From contig JAMPIT010000230.1 in NCBI GenBank assembly GCA_026261815.1, forward strand, positions 7,687,001-7,751,000: a stretch of DNA of 64,000 bases, in the 5' to 3' direction. The first letter of the stretch is position 1. Every line of letters begins with the position of its first letter. Below the pieces are notes generated by a model. That model made no database searches. It was not told where the DNA came from and saw only the letters and a program-made list of their open reading frames with translations. Origin of the DNA: Monarcha castaneiventris obscurior (lineage: Eukaryota; Chordata; Aves; Passeriformes; Monarchidae). The position numbers were made by a program, and so were the translations under genes. Of the stretch, positions 25,718 to 38,296 are shown piece by piece.

Positions 25718-25773
25718 GGGAAGAGAAGGGGGAAGGGAAGGGGAAGGAAAAGAGGGGGAAGGGGAAGGGAAGG
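25718..25773 (+). repeat. 56-bp uninterrupted homopurine tract
   Basis: An unbroken G/A run (ggaag/gggaa repeats) lies at the right edge of the CpG island, directly followed by overlapping AGGTCA half sites (aggtcaggtcagg, 25771-25783). Homopurine mirror-like tracts can form triplex DNA and often flank promoters. No direct evidence of function. Confidence 0.85.
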
Positions 25774-26165
25774 TCAGGTCAGGTTGGATGTCGCAGAAGC
25801 GGTGCCTCCTGTCCCGGTGTCTCCGCGTGCCGGGGCAGTGTGCAGCCGGCCCGGGCGGTGTTTCAGTCCGGCGGGCGTCGCCGAGGGCTGCGCGTGTGGG
25901 AGCGCGTCCCGGCCTGAGCAGTGACACGGGGCACGCTTCTGGAGCGGTGCTACGGCGGCAGCGGGAGGGCCCGAGGTGCCCTGTGCCTGTCCAGAATTGC
26001 AGACCTTACCGCAGAGTGTCCCAGCTCCTCCTGTAGCAGCTCCAGCGGAGCAAGATTCAGCCGCTGTGGCTCAAAAGGAAGTGATAAATAGGATTTTAGG
26101 AAAAAAGCATTTCATGAAAGAGCCTTGTGTTTCATGTGGGTTATGAAAGCCTGGATAACGTCTCG

Positions 26166-26367
26166 TAGAATCACAGAGTGCTTTGGGTTGGAAGGCACCT
26201 TAAAGATCATCGAGTTCCAGCCCCCCTGCCATGGGCAGGGACATGTTCCACTACTCGAGGCTGCTCCAAGCCCCGCTCAGCCTGGCCTTTAACACTTACA
26301 GAGATGGAGCATCCACAGCTTCTCTGGGAACCTGTTCCAGTGCCTCACCAGCTTCACACTATTCGTT
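26166..26367 (-). mobile_element. CR1 LINE fragment (3' end, minus orientation)
   Basis: The segment starts agaatcacagagtgctttgg, then gttggaaggcaccttaaag, agatcatcgagttccag, gcagggacatgttccacta, ctgctccaagccccgctcag, and cctgttccagtgcctcacca. These are the hallmark blocks of a reverse-complemented avian CR1 3' end. The copy is fairly well preserved and lies about 0.55 kb upstream of the proposed LARP4B promoter. Confidence 0.95.
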
Positions 26368-28377
26368 GCTGGAGGAAGAGGAGGCCGAGGAAGCAAAGGG
26401 CTGAGGAACAATCTTGGGAAGACAAGGGCTGCAGCAGAAATGTTAAGCAGGATCCAGGCAGTGCTTCCCTCCAACAGCAAGTTCCAGTCCCCACAGAATG
26501 GTTCCTCTCTGCCACTGGCAAGGCCTGACAAGCAAAGGAACTGCTGGAAAGTAAAAATGCATTTTGTTTCAAGGTGCTTCGTCCCAGGCTGACGAATGTC
26601 AGGCTGGATTGAACACCATGCATGGGAAGGAGAAGGCAATGCAGACAGAGACAGGCACACAGGGGCAAGCACAGGATGTTCTGGATGGAATATGAGGGAC
26701 TTCTGCCAGAGGTAAAGTCTCTGTAGGACTCTCCCGACTTCTCAGCCTCAAGCTCCCTGCCTCTTGCTCTTACCAAGCTGGGGACTAGAGTAAATCTTCA
26801 GTTATATAAAACTGCAGTGAGACCCACAAGATTCAAGAGTTCTTTTGTTAAACTAAATAACAAACAAGTCTTGTCAAACAGTTCTGGTTATTTACTACAG
26901 ATCATCATCTATTTTTAACTACCGTTAATTAGGCAAAAGGAAAACCTGTGGTTTCCTCTCAGGATTTAGGAAAAAAACACGAGTCTAGAAAGGATCATCT
27001 TCCAGGACTGCTCCCAGTCCTCAGCTTGTCTTCTGCTTCAGGTGTGTCAAAAGTACATCACATTACAACCAGTTGTCAATAATTATCTGTACCATGCATT
27101 GCTGCCTATCTGCATCTCAGAAATTAATCCAGATAGGATAATCCAGTTTTTAATCCTTACTGATAAGAGTCATATGCTTGCCTACTGGGTATCTGCTGGA
27201 AATTCCCTTAGAGACAATACAGCAATTAACTTAGCAGACCTATTTTAAGGACACCCAAGCACCCTTTGGAACTGTTTTTTGGACAGTTTTAATGTTCTTG
27301 GTGTTGCTGTATTGTTAAAAATCCCTTGCTAATAGGGGCAATAAAGAACATTCCAGTGCCTGGAATGAGCTCAGAGCCTGCTGGACACAGAGCTTTGCTG
27401 TTCATTGAGGGAAGTGCATCTCAGCACTCACTCTTGGGCAGACGAGGGGATGTTTTCCTTAGTAAGTTGTTTCACTTTTGCAGAATTGTCATGAGGGAAA
27501 AAAACTGAGCAGAGGAAGATGGTTAGGATAGAGCTTGGTCAGGAAAAGGAATAAACCAGCTTTGAGAGGGGGTGTTCAGAAGGACAGACAGCACCTCAAG
27601 CAGTGCAGGGAGTGTCACTGGTCCATTAGGTGGCCACCATGTAGCTGCTGTATAAACAATTGCTTGAAAGTCTAAAACAGTGGAACAATTGCTGTTCCTA
27701 ATGCTTTTTGAAAATTTATTTCATAAAGGAGCTCAATATAATTTTGCTTGTTAATGCCAGACCATTTTTCAGCAGACTGCAGTTCTTGTCAAGAAAAGAA
27801 AAAAAGAAACTTTGAGATTTTAAACTCACAAACAACACAAAAGCCCCATTATATCCTTGTTCTAGAGGGGCCTCATAATTCCTTACCCCTTCAGGCATGC
27901 AGTCTTCGTGTCTCCCCAAGCTGGATGCCCATGCAACACTTGGTGAAACACTTTTCCTTAGAAGTAATATGAGTTTTCTACTTGCCTGGGCCCCTTCTAA
28001 TTCTCAGTGTGGAGGATGTGGAACTTGATCTCTAAAAATGCTTCCATTTTTTAATGGCACACTGCTGAGATCAAAGAGGTTTGATGTTTTTCCTTGGTAG
28101 CCTGGTAGCTGAGGGGTGTGTGCCTAGATAGGAGTGAAATATTGCAAATCAACAGTGGATGCTGTGGGGTAATAGAAACTACTATTTCTTCTACATCTCC
28201 AACTCAGCAGTCAGGAGAGAGAATGCATCTCTGAAGGAACGATAGCCATGAAAAATCATACCATCAAGCCAGACTAGACTAACTAATTGTTTTTCCTTTG
28301 ATCTGTGGTCAATCAGATATGGAAAGGACTATGTAAGTTACTTCTTAGCATGTTAGTGATAGATTCTTATATTTTCA
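26368..28377. other. Intergenic, no gene seen
   Basis: Mixed-composition sequence between two CR1 copies. Only short open frames with no recognisable product. No RNA gene or other repeat recognised. Confidence 0.6.
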
Positions 28378-28745
28378 TCTGGAGAAAAGGAGGCACAGGG
28401 GGAAGGAACCTCATTGCTGTCCAAGGCTCGCTGACAGGAATCTGCAGCCAGGTCGAGGTCAGTCTCTTCTGTCAAAACTCAAGTGAAAGGATGAGAGGGA
28501 ATGGCCTTTAGTTGTGCCAGAAGTTCAGCTTAGATACTAGGAAAAAAAACTGTTCACTGGAAGAGTGGTCAGGCATTGGAATGAGCTGCTCAGAGAGACA
28601 GTGGAGTCTTTGGAACTGTTCAAGAGGTGCTTGGATGTGGCACTTGGGTATATGGTTTAGGGATGGCTATGGAGGTACTGGGTTGATGGCTGGATTAGAT
28701 GATCTTGAGGGTCTCTTCCAACCTTGATGAATCTTACATTCTGTA
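28378..28745 (+). mobile_element. CR1 LINE fragment (C-terminal ORF2 remnant and 3' end)
   Basis: The segment begins tctggagaaaaggaggcaca and follows the CR1 sense strand: gaacctcattgctgtccaag, agaggga-atggcctttagt, gtcaggcattggaatgagct, ggattagatgatcttgaggg, tctcttccaacc, ending near gaatcttacattctgtagg. The reading frame is broken, so this is a dead 5'-truncated insertion in the plus orientation. Confidence 0.93.
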
Positions 28746-31700
28746 GGATTTTTAATTAGGATTCATAGTTCAGGTGAAAAAAAAGGTATTTGGTATACTT
28801 AAGAAGATGACTCCATACAAAGAGGAACTGCAAATAATGCAGTATTCCTGGAAGCTAAATCTAGAACTGAGCAGTCAGAAAATCAAACCCTCAAAAATCA
28901 CTGGATGTACTGAAACAAATAAAAAGGATACAATAGAAAGGATAATATTTCCTTCCTCCCAAGAGCATAGAGGATTAATTCATTGAAATTTGTGAAGCAC
29001 TTGGGTGGTATGATAAAAACGTCCACTAACACAGGACTAGATTTCTGCTTTGTAAGGAAGTTCCTGGTTTGAACTACCTCATTTTTTTGTTTTTTTCTTT
29101 ATTTATTTGTTTGTGTTTGGCTTTTTGTTGTTGTTTTATGTTTATTTCGTTTTACTCCTTTGAAACACTCTCATAAAATATTTTATCCTTCAGATCTATG
29201 GGATAAGGTGGTATTTAAGAATTGCTGACCTGGAACACTTGCCGAAAGTCACAAACCACTTAGTACTCTGCAATTTTGTGAGGCCTTATGAGCCAAGTAA
29301 TATTTTATTATTCCTGAAGCTATTATACAGCTTTGGAAGAAGAGAGGTATTTTGAAACCTAGGATTCTAAATGATTGTACACAATGGGCTATTCCTGTCA
29401 TAAAGCTTTAACAGAATCCTGTAACCAGTCTCTACTGTATAGATTTGATGAGTGGCATTTTAAATATATATTATTTCTATGTCAGTACCTAAGTCACAGT
29501 GATATGTCAGTGATAAAGACAGTCCTTGTTCCAAGTAGACCATCTCAACAGTCAGAGTGGAGGAGATGAGGAAAATAGTAATCCTATATAATAAAATAAT
29601 AAATAATCCTTCCTAGGAGAGGGGAGACTGAGAGTTTAAGTGACCTGCCGAAAGATTATACAACATAGGCATATCTAAGTTTCAGCTCCATGTGGTATCC
29701 TATAGTTCAGTGAAATGTTCAGGTTTCCTTTGTAGCTAAGTGAAAATTAATTATCAAGTAAACTGATGAAAGTCCATTATTGATCACATAGATTTATGAT
29801 CCCTGTTACCCCATGCACCTCTAACTGAAGGAATGATCCAGGTTCAGATGAGGTGGACAGAGATACGTTCCAGCATAACTTTTCTTCTTGTTTGATGGCA
29901 TACTCTTCACTTTCTCAACTAAGTGCAGATGTGTAATAGAGTATTCAGTCTTGATAAAGGCAGGTGATAATTTGGATCTGTTTCTTTTCTAGTTGAACAA
30001 TCATTTTTAACACTGTGGTGAGGCTATCATGAGACAATTTCTTTATTATATCCAGTGCCAAAATCCAGCTGGACTGCAATGGAATTCCAGTGCCCAGACA
30101 GCAGCACTGAGTGCCCACACGTGATTGACAGCACGAACACGTGCACTTTGTGTCTTTCTTGGATCAGCTGCTGTGTTTGATATCAAGCCTTCTAAAGTGC
30201 TGCTGTAGAACCAGTTCAAACAGCCCCACACTCAGCAGATTTTCCCTCTGGCCTTGTCCCTGCAGCGACTGAGTCTGATTTCTTTAAAGCATAGAGACCA
30301 TGTTAAAATAAAGCTGTAGTGTGGGTGCCAGCCATCATTAAACCTGAGGTTTCATGAACACCCTGTAAAAAAAGTCTAAGCTGTAGATGGTCCATAAATA
30401 TTAAAATTGTTGTTAACAGCAGCTGATCACAAACTTTCAGGAGGTGGTTTGACAGTAATAATTACTGTTAATTGAGCATAATCACAAATCTGAAAATTGC
30501 CATTCTGTTTCTTGGACTTTGCACTACCATAAAACTGACTTGTGCAAAGGCTTTACTCTGTCTTTAGGTAGCAGGTCTGTAGCAGAGTCAGGACTTGAAA
30601 CCGGATCTTGCATATTCTGGGTTTGAGCAATATTCTGTCTTTGATTTAGTTATTGTTAATCTGTGACATATTTATTTCTTTAGTTTGGACCCATTTTTAA
30701 AAGCTAATTAAACCTTAATGAAAAACTGTATAATTTATACATTTTCTGGCTGAGTAAAAAAAAATTTTAAGGTGTCTGGAATCTACTCTGATTTTCTTAT
30801 CAGTAAGGATGTTAGCAGTTTTCTGCCTTTCTACCTATTTTCATTATTCTATTACTGCTGTTTTTGAACATTTCACAACAGTCTTAAAATATCATTATAG
30901 CTCCTGTGTGAAGTTTGAGTGTATTTATCCCCTATCAACAGGTGGCAAACTAAAGCATGAAGATGTTTGAGCTCTGTGTTGTAACAGGCCCTGTGCAAAA
31001 GTTGTGTATGCTCTGAAAAATTATTATAATTTTGTGTTTCTGTCCTCTTAAGCACTACACTAAAATTCTGTGGGGATCATATATACATATTTTTTATTCC
31101 CCAAACTTCCAATTTCAAATCTGAGTGTCCTTAATTGTATTTCTTGTTCTTGTCCTCATAGATTTTAGTATTTTCTATTTCTGTATTTTCTGTGTGTGTG
31201 TTTGGATGCAATTTTAATTCTCTCATTCCCAATTATGTTGGACATCTGTGAGGAAAATTACATGAAAATGTCATGCCCCCAATGAATGAATTGCAAAACT
31301 ATGAATAGTCAATGTTTCTAGTTACAGGAGAAATATATTGGATAAGGCATAATAGTGAGCTGGGATAAAATATTGAAAGGTAACTTAAATACTCAAGACT
31401 TAAAAAATAAGCATGTACCTTCTATAGGAACATATTTGTGGCATCTTTTTTTTCCAGTTTTCAGCAAAAATGTACTCCTTGCCTGGAATTAATATTTTGT
31501 TTGGCCATTAGTTAATTTGGCATCAGATAGACTGTTTAATATGACTCTTCCATCACAGCAGAATATTATGTACAAAAAGACCAAACAGAATTCAAGAAGT
31601 GTCTCTTTTTTGAAGTTAATATTCAGGCCAAGTGAAACATTGCTTACAAACAATTGTTTCTAATGCAATACTTCCCCTAAATCTAGTATCAGTCATATCA

Positions 31701-32149
31701 ATAAATATAATAGCATTAACATAGAACACAATATAAATCACAGAACTCTCCTAAATTTTTAATTTACTTGGAGAAATGTGGTCTTCTGCTTTAACTCTGC
31801 ATCAAATATCTCTCTGTGACACAGAAATGCTCTCCAGATTTCTTGTGTAGCCTGTATGGTCTGAGTGATGTTGCTTCAACTGGGAAGCTTCAGGGTTGTC
31901 CTTCCTCTGTTTCACTATAAAATATCTACAACAGTGGGATGCCAAGGGCATAAATTTATCCTGACAGCACAAAAGAAAGCTGCTGCAGGCTGCTGTTTCT
32001 TCTGTGTATTGGATACAAGGCAGGTTATGTACAGGGAGGTGGCTAAAGTTTCAAATTTATAATAAAGAACTTGATGGAGACTGGTAAATAGATGAAATTC
32101 AGACACATTTTAGTGTTTCAAATGCCATAAAACAGTGACTATTATTTGT

Positions 32150-32562
32150 TTAAAAAATACTTTGAACCACTGTGGTCTGCTTGTAGGGTCTGAGAGATGC
32201 TTTTATGTCAAAATGCTGGAGAGTCCTTTTTGCCAGGACTTCCAAAGGGCACAGTTGGCTGCAGTAATTTAACACTTGTTGCTTTTTAGGGTCACTGTGG
32301 CTCAGGATAGAAAGGAGTCTATCTGAAAACCCTTCCAGTGCTAGTGATTCCCAGGTGCTCTCTAGTCCTTTGAGACCACCAGCAGCTGGTGTGGCTGGGA
32401 AAGGACTTCCCAGGCCGTGCACTGGAATTGCAAATTGTCTCCAGCAGCAGTGAACACTTCCTCAGATGCATCGAAACTGCTCCGTCCAAGCACGGAGACC
32501 ATGTATCCTTTTGCCAAGTACTGGATGTACAGTGCCTGACACTTCATTTCCATGTCCCCCAA
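32150..32562 (-). pseudogene. Possible frameshifted coding relic, unrecognised
   Basis: On the minus strand two overlapping frames give protein-like sequence. The first (from about 32562) reads GDMEMKCQALYIQYLAKGYM then VSVLGRSSFDASEEVFTAAG, and ends in TAG. The second takes over around the same place and reads LESTWESLALEGFSDRLLSI, LSHSDPKKQQVLNYCSQLCP, LEVLAKRTLQHFDIKASLRP, and ends in TAA. A continuous ancestral frame with one frameshift would fit a decayed exon or processed copy. I cannot name a parent gene, and no poly(A) tract follows. Composition-driven coincidence remains possible, so this is a weak call. Confidence 0.22.
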
Positions 32563-35500
32563 GATGATTGTCCCTGGCCTTGATGGTTTTTTTTACACAG
32601 CTTTGAGAACTGAGCCAACCTACTGCTTATAATGAAACATACCCAACAAAAGGGATCTTTTGAGAGTTTTACACCTTATGGCTGGATTAGGAAGTTACAT
32701 CTTTCTCAGTGATGCAAAAAGTACTTTTGCTAGAAGGTGTGATTAGGGGGGTTAGCAGCAAGGGTGGCAGGAAAACGCTGGTTGTTGTATTCATCAGTGA
32801 GGACTGAACAACTTCTTGGTTTTTTTCTTTTCAGACATCCCTTTGAATTATGGGCTTACTGCTCCTGAAACTGCAGAGCTCAAGGTGATTATTAGATAAG
32901 TCAAAAAAAGGGTGTCATTCTTCCCATGCTGCAATGTTTAAAAGCTAATTCTCTTGTAGATCTCCTCTACTCTGCTGTATAAATGGAAAAAACAGTGACA
33001 GCTTATGCATTACAAATAAGAATCACATGAAAATCTGTAGTAACTGGGAATTGATAACATCCAGTCCTGAAAATCTCAGATCATTCTTGTATACTTTAAA
33101 ATAATTAAATAATTTAATGGTGAATTTTACCCATATTTGCACATATATTTCAAGATAGATGTTTTAGGGCATTTCAGAGATGCCCACTAGCCTCTGTCTG
33201 CTCTCTGATAGACTGACACCAAGTTCCCTGTAACTCTAAGGAAAGGAGCAAAAAAGGGACAGTGAAGAGCTGGTTGTCTCTGAGCTGCTTTAAGAAGACC
33301 CCTACCCGTGTCACCTGTGGTGGAGGGACAGAGGGGCTTTGAGTCTTGCACTTGGCAAGCTGTGCTTGTAAATATTTGGGAATCACCAGACATCATAGCT
33401 ACTGGGGGTTTATGTGTGTTAAAGGAACTCTGCTGTCCTGTCTCCAGTTATTTTATGCCCATAATTTACAGATTGGAACATCTACCCACCCTCATCGGGT
33501 TTTTTGGTGTATCTCTTGTGCTCTGCAAAAGCAGGCAGGCCCTCAAGAGAAAAAAGCAAGATCTCCACAAGAAAAGATGATCAGGTGCTGATATTCTGTA
33601 AAGTCATGTCTGATTGTTCTTTGCACCTCTTCCCCTCTGTCAAAGAAGACAACTAGTCTTTGGAGGCCTGCTGTATCCTAGAAATTGTCAAGATGATCTA
33701 TTCAATGCAGCCCTGTGAATCCTCTTCCCTCTGGCAGAGCCCTTTTCCATGAGATGAGCATTCATTTCTGGTTTTCATCCAGCAGAACGATTCCAGTGAG
33801 AGGGACAGTTTTCACACCTGTCATTTTCTAATACTCGGAAAGATAACACAATTAGATCTTATTTGAGACATCACAATGCTTTCTTGTCATTTCATGCTTC
33901 CAGTAGTGATCTTGGCATCTCAAACATGTTCCATACCAGAGGGCCTTGATCCTCAGGATGCTTTTCAGGAGAAGCATTTTCCTGTATAAACTACTGTTGC
34001 TGTCATGAAAATTTCTGATTGATCTGTTTCCTCATCTACCACAGCGCTTCTGTGGAGGCTGCTGGTTGCTTCAAGACTCAAAGAGAGCTGCTGAAGCAAC
34101 TATCTCTGAGGAGGCAGGGGGTTAGAGTTTATTCCTCCTGTCTTCCCAGGGCTTCCTTGACTCAGCTGCAATGCTGACATCAGCACCAACTCTCTCCTCT
34201 TCCAAATTATGATGGTAACACTTAATTTAAGGCAGCTGCTTTACTTGAAAAACTTGCTATCTTTCTTCCAGTCAAGTTTTCCCCTTCTTAGGATATTGTG
34301 GGGTTTTTTTCCATCATATTGATGGATCTTACCTTTAGTCCATGCCTTACTTCTCCCTGCTAAGTCTGTATACATGGCTCCAAGGAGGCAGAAAGGAGTG
34401 TTTGCTGTTTGATTACTACTTGTAGCTCCTGCCCAAATAATGGAATCACCCAGAAAGAGAAATGCAGGTTTTTAAGTCATCCACAGGTTGGGCAAGGTCA
34501 TGCACTTGTTAGCAATGGATTAAGTCTGGAGCTGAAGCTCCAGAGTGCCCAGGCTGCCCTAACAGTTGTTGCTGCCCATAAAATGAGGATGAGATGAAAG
34601 CACAGCTGAGTGTACCAGACTGAGAGCTGTGGCCACCCCTGAGTGGATCATGTGTGCCAGATTTTGGGAGTGGAATGACCTGTAAAGGGAGTGGAGGAAA
34701 CCCACATGAATGGTGACTAGGGATGTCTCATTGTGACCTACTGACACATATGTTAGGCATCTAAACTGAGCATACTTACCTAAGTATGGGGAAATCCCTG
34801 TGCACCTCAAGGTATGCATAAAAACTATCATTTATGCAGAGTTTTTGTGCAATCTCAGTTCTAACTTCCCCTTGGGTGTAAGAGAGAAAATAGAAAGGTG
34901 TTCTAAAGGGGAAAGAAAAAGCAGTTTGTACTGTAGGAAGTCTGAATAGCAAGCTCCAGCTGACTATTTACTAAGCTAAGTGCAACATGGAAAATTCATT
35001 GTCAGGGAAATAACAGAGCTTTCTCTCCTGGTGGCAGGCAGCCATGGCTGTTGTTACTGACATGGTCACCTAACACAGGCTTTGGACACAAACTTAATAT
35101 TAATCCTTCTGGTTTATTACTACAGATGGATAAAATCACCACGAGAACTACCCAGTAGTGAAAAATACATGTTTATACTGTTTTTCTCTCCTCAATCCGG
35201 TGAGGTCAGTTCTGAGCCGGGGCTGGTAATGAGTCTGGTGGCTTCTGTGACATGTGTGGGTGGCTCAGTGTTCACTGGACAAATACGTCAGGAAGTTCTC
35301 TGCATCACAGCCAGGCTGCCTGGGACAGGCCAATGCCTGGTGACACAAAGATGAGCCCAGATGAGACAAATGCAATGTGACCTATGCATCCAAGGGACGT
35401 TTTCTTAACAACCACTTTCTGGCACAGAAGAGTGTTTCCCTCCAACCTTCTGTGCCTCTTCTGTGTGCGGAGAGAGGAGAGCTCTGAGTACAGCTGTGGA

Positions 35501-37929
35501 ATCTGAATAGGAGATAACAGTGCAAATGTGTGCACTGTATGTCTAAACCCTGATTTTCAATACACAATGGTTTTTTTAAAAAGCTTAATGCTGCCTATGA
35601 TGCCTTTTGCACTTCTAGTGCCTCTTCTCCTGCATTTGGCACAGCAGCAACACGTTTTGGTGTCTGCTGTAATATGGGTAATACTTGCAGGCATATGTTT
35701 CTGATTTTTATCAAATTGAGTTATAAGTGGCAGGTATCCTATAGACATAACACAAATGATCTTTTTAAATGAATGGTGGAAGTGATCTTCTGTCTGAGAA
35801 GGCGTGTCCATGGATTCTGTGAAGAGAGTTGGATGGCAGATAGAGGTGAGCTGGAATTCAGTGGGGTGATACGGATAGTATAATAGTGGGTGATGTCCCA
35901 AGACTCACAGCACGACTGATGGTTCCAGGAAATCCAGAGGAGGTCCTGCTGAGAAACCAGTGGGAAACCTACATGTTGGCACATGGTCCAGCTTGGAGGC
36001 TGCATCACAGGCAGGCAAATCAACCAAGAGGAATGGAGGCAAAGTGGACAAATGTGACCTGCTTTGCTTCATAGACCACCAGGGGAAGAAAGGCCTTGTA
36101 TACTCCTGCTGATAATCCAGCACCAAGCTTGGGAGAGACTCCTGAACCAATGGTATATGAGTAGATGAAAGTTATAAACATGAAAGAGAATCTTAAATCG
36201 GATTAAATGGAAACATCAAATTATGTAAAGTGCAATCTTTCTACTGAGAAATACAAATTGCAATGAGAATCAGGAAGGGGGAAAAGAGAAATGAAGCATG
36301 CATGGTTTGGTTAGTTGTTGGGGTTTTTTTTAATTGAAAAGCATATAATTGTAAAAATAAACAGAGTAGAATAAAAAATATTTTGCTTCTCTTGACTTTG
36401 TGACTCTACCTCTTCTGCTAATCAATTTCCTTTCTTGTTTTGAACTCCCAGCATCTTGTTTTATAATTAAATTGTGAGTTCTTCAGGGCAGCAGCTATAT
36501 TCAGATATGGAGCAGTAAACAGCCTGCAGCAATAAATACTTACCCTGATTGGCACCACTGAGCAATATAAACACTATGTAAGTAATGAGAAAGTCAGAGA
36601 GGTGCTGAGTCCTGCATAAACACTTTTCCTTTTCAGCAGCTTTCATTACAGTGGAATGAATTCAAACAGTGCACAAAACCATGTCAGTGCATTGGCTGAA
36701 GGCAGGCTGGATACTGCTTGGAGATATGGAAAGTCATGAAGAGCTGGGTGAGCCACATGATGTCCTCTGGGAGGAAGGATGCTCTGGGGAGCAGCTGCTT
36801 TGGAACTTGGAGCCAAGCTTCCCATCCTTTGGGAAGGAAAAAAATTGACAGCTGTCTTCTTTTGTGACATTCAGGAAGGATGAACTGCCTCTGTATGAGA
36901 GAGATCCAAACTTCCATCATAGGCAGGAAACCTGAAGAGCTATCCTGCTGACTGCTTCAGTTGCCCACATGTGTTTGTCTAGAGCCACTTGAGATGCCGT
37001 GTAATAGGCCCCAACTTCCAGCTGCCACCTGGGAGAGAGAAAGGTCATGTTTAATATTTGGCAATTCTGTGTAAATGTCTTGGATACCAGATGCAAAGCT
37101 GGCACCAGACATCTAAGTTTAGCCAGCTAGTTGGTGTGCCAAGAGGTCTGCTTTGGGGTGAAGTGGGCAGGTCTCTGGACTCCACTGACTGTAACAGAAG
37201 CCTGGACATCTAGTCCACATGTGGGCACCTCCCAGGTCTCCTAACCTGCAAGGGGAATATTATTGTCCTTTAAGAGGTGCCCCAAGACAAGACTTTGCGT
37301 AGTGTCCTTGAAGATAGTACATAAAAATGATTGACGCTAACACTGGGAAAGTTCTTCAACCTCTTTTTAAAGATCAGGGGTCTTGAAGTGGAGCTGGAGT
37401 TGCATGTGAGAATGTGAGCTTCAGCCCTGCTCTGAGCAAGTGTGGCAGCACTGCAGAGCTGATCAGAGCCCCACACACGGCGTGGACCCCGAGCGGGCCC
37501 ACACCGTGGGCCTGTGGTACTGCCAGAGCACCAGGCTGGGCAGAGGGAGCTCATGTGGACAACCACTGGCCTGGCATCGAGCACTGGCTTGTACACAAGG
37601 CTGTACAGAGAACACATCTCAGATGTTACTGAAAATGCATTACACATCCTTTTTTTTTCCTTTCCTTTGCCTTAATTTTACATTTTTTTTCCCCCAGAAA
37701 TCATTTCCTTCTGAGTATGTGAATTTACTGCAGCAATAACTACTGTTTGCTTACATGTTTGTACAAGAGAAGCACAAGGAGCCCCTAGTGTCTGACAAGG
37801 ATGCTGTGGCAAAACAAATTAAAAATTGAGACAGAAAGCCAGAGTGCAGAGAGAGAGGTTATTACACCAAGGAAGACAATGGCCCTCTGAGACAAGTTTG
37901 AGGTCTTCTGAGGTTTGAATCAATACCTC

Positions 37930-37943
37930 AAAAAAAAAAAAAA
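37930..37943. repeat. A14 run
   Basis: Fourteen A after cctc on the plus strand. No retroposed body recognised upstream. Confidence 0.85.
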
Positions 37944-38280
37944 TCCATGCATGATATCAAAAACTTGTGTTGGGGTAGTTACTGAAACTTGTTAATGTTT
38001 CTAGATATGGGCATATGGAGAAAAGAAACAGTCCTTGACCACAAAGGACTGCAGCATGAGGTGTAATCAGACAGGAAATGAGAAGGGTGTTTAAGATCAC
38101 AGGTATTTTGTCTCAGTGTTGGAGCAGGACAGATGGACTGTCTCTATATCCCCAGATGTTCTTAAAGAGAGAGGGAGCTGACTACAACTGAGAGTTTTTT
38201 TATCTGAAAGTCAGTACCAGTATGTTTTTTCACCTCATATAAACAAAGAAAAAGAAGGATTTGTTCTGCTTCACTGGAGC

Positions 38281-38296
38281 AAAAAAAAAAAAAAAA
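38281..38296. repeat. A16 run
   Basis: Sixteen A on the plus strand. No retroposed body recognised upstream. Confidence 0.85.

Larger units (their letters stand above)
24470..25925. promoter_or_regulatory. LARP4B: CpG island at the LARP4B promoter
   Basis: About 1.45 kb of very GC-rich sequence with dense CpG stands out sharply from AT-rich DNA on both sides. It contains multiple GC boxes (ggggcgggg types at about 25290-25355), GCC/CGG-rich microrepeats, and the first LARP4B exon. Long open frames on both strands here are a composition artefact (few A/T, so few stops). The position fits a housekeeping promoter. Such islands often fire in both directions. Confidence 0.93.

Noticed and set aside
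24280..25927. Multiple open frames of 100 to 430 codons on both strands in the CpG island
   Set aside because: The sequence is so GC-rich that stop codons are rare in every frame. Translations are Arg/Pro/Ala/Gly low complexity, overlap each other on both strands, and have no family signature.
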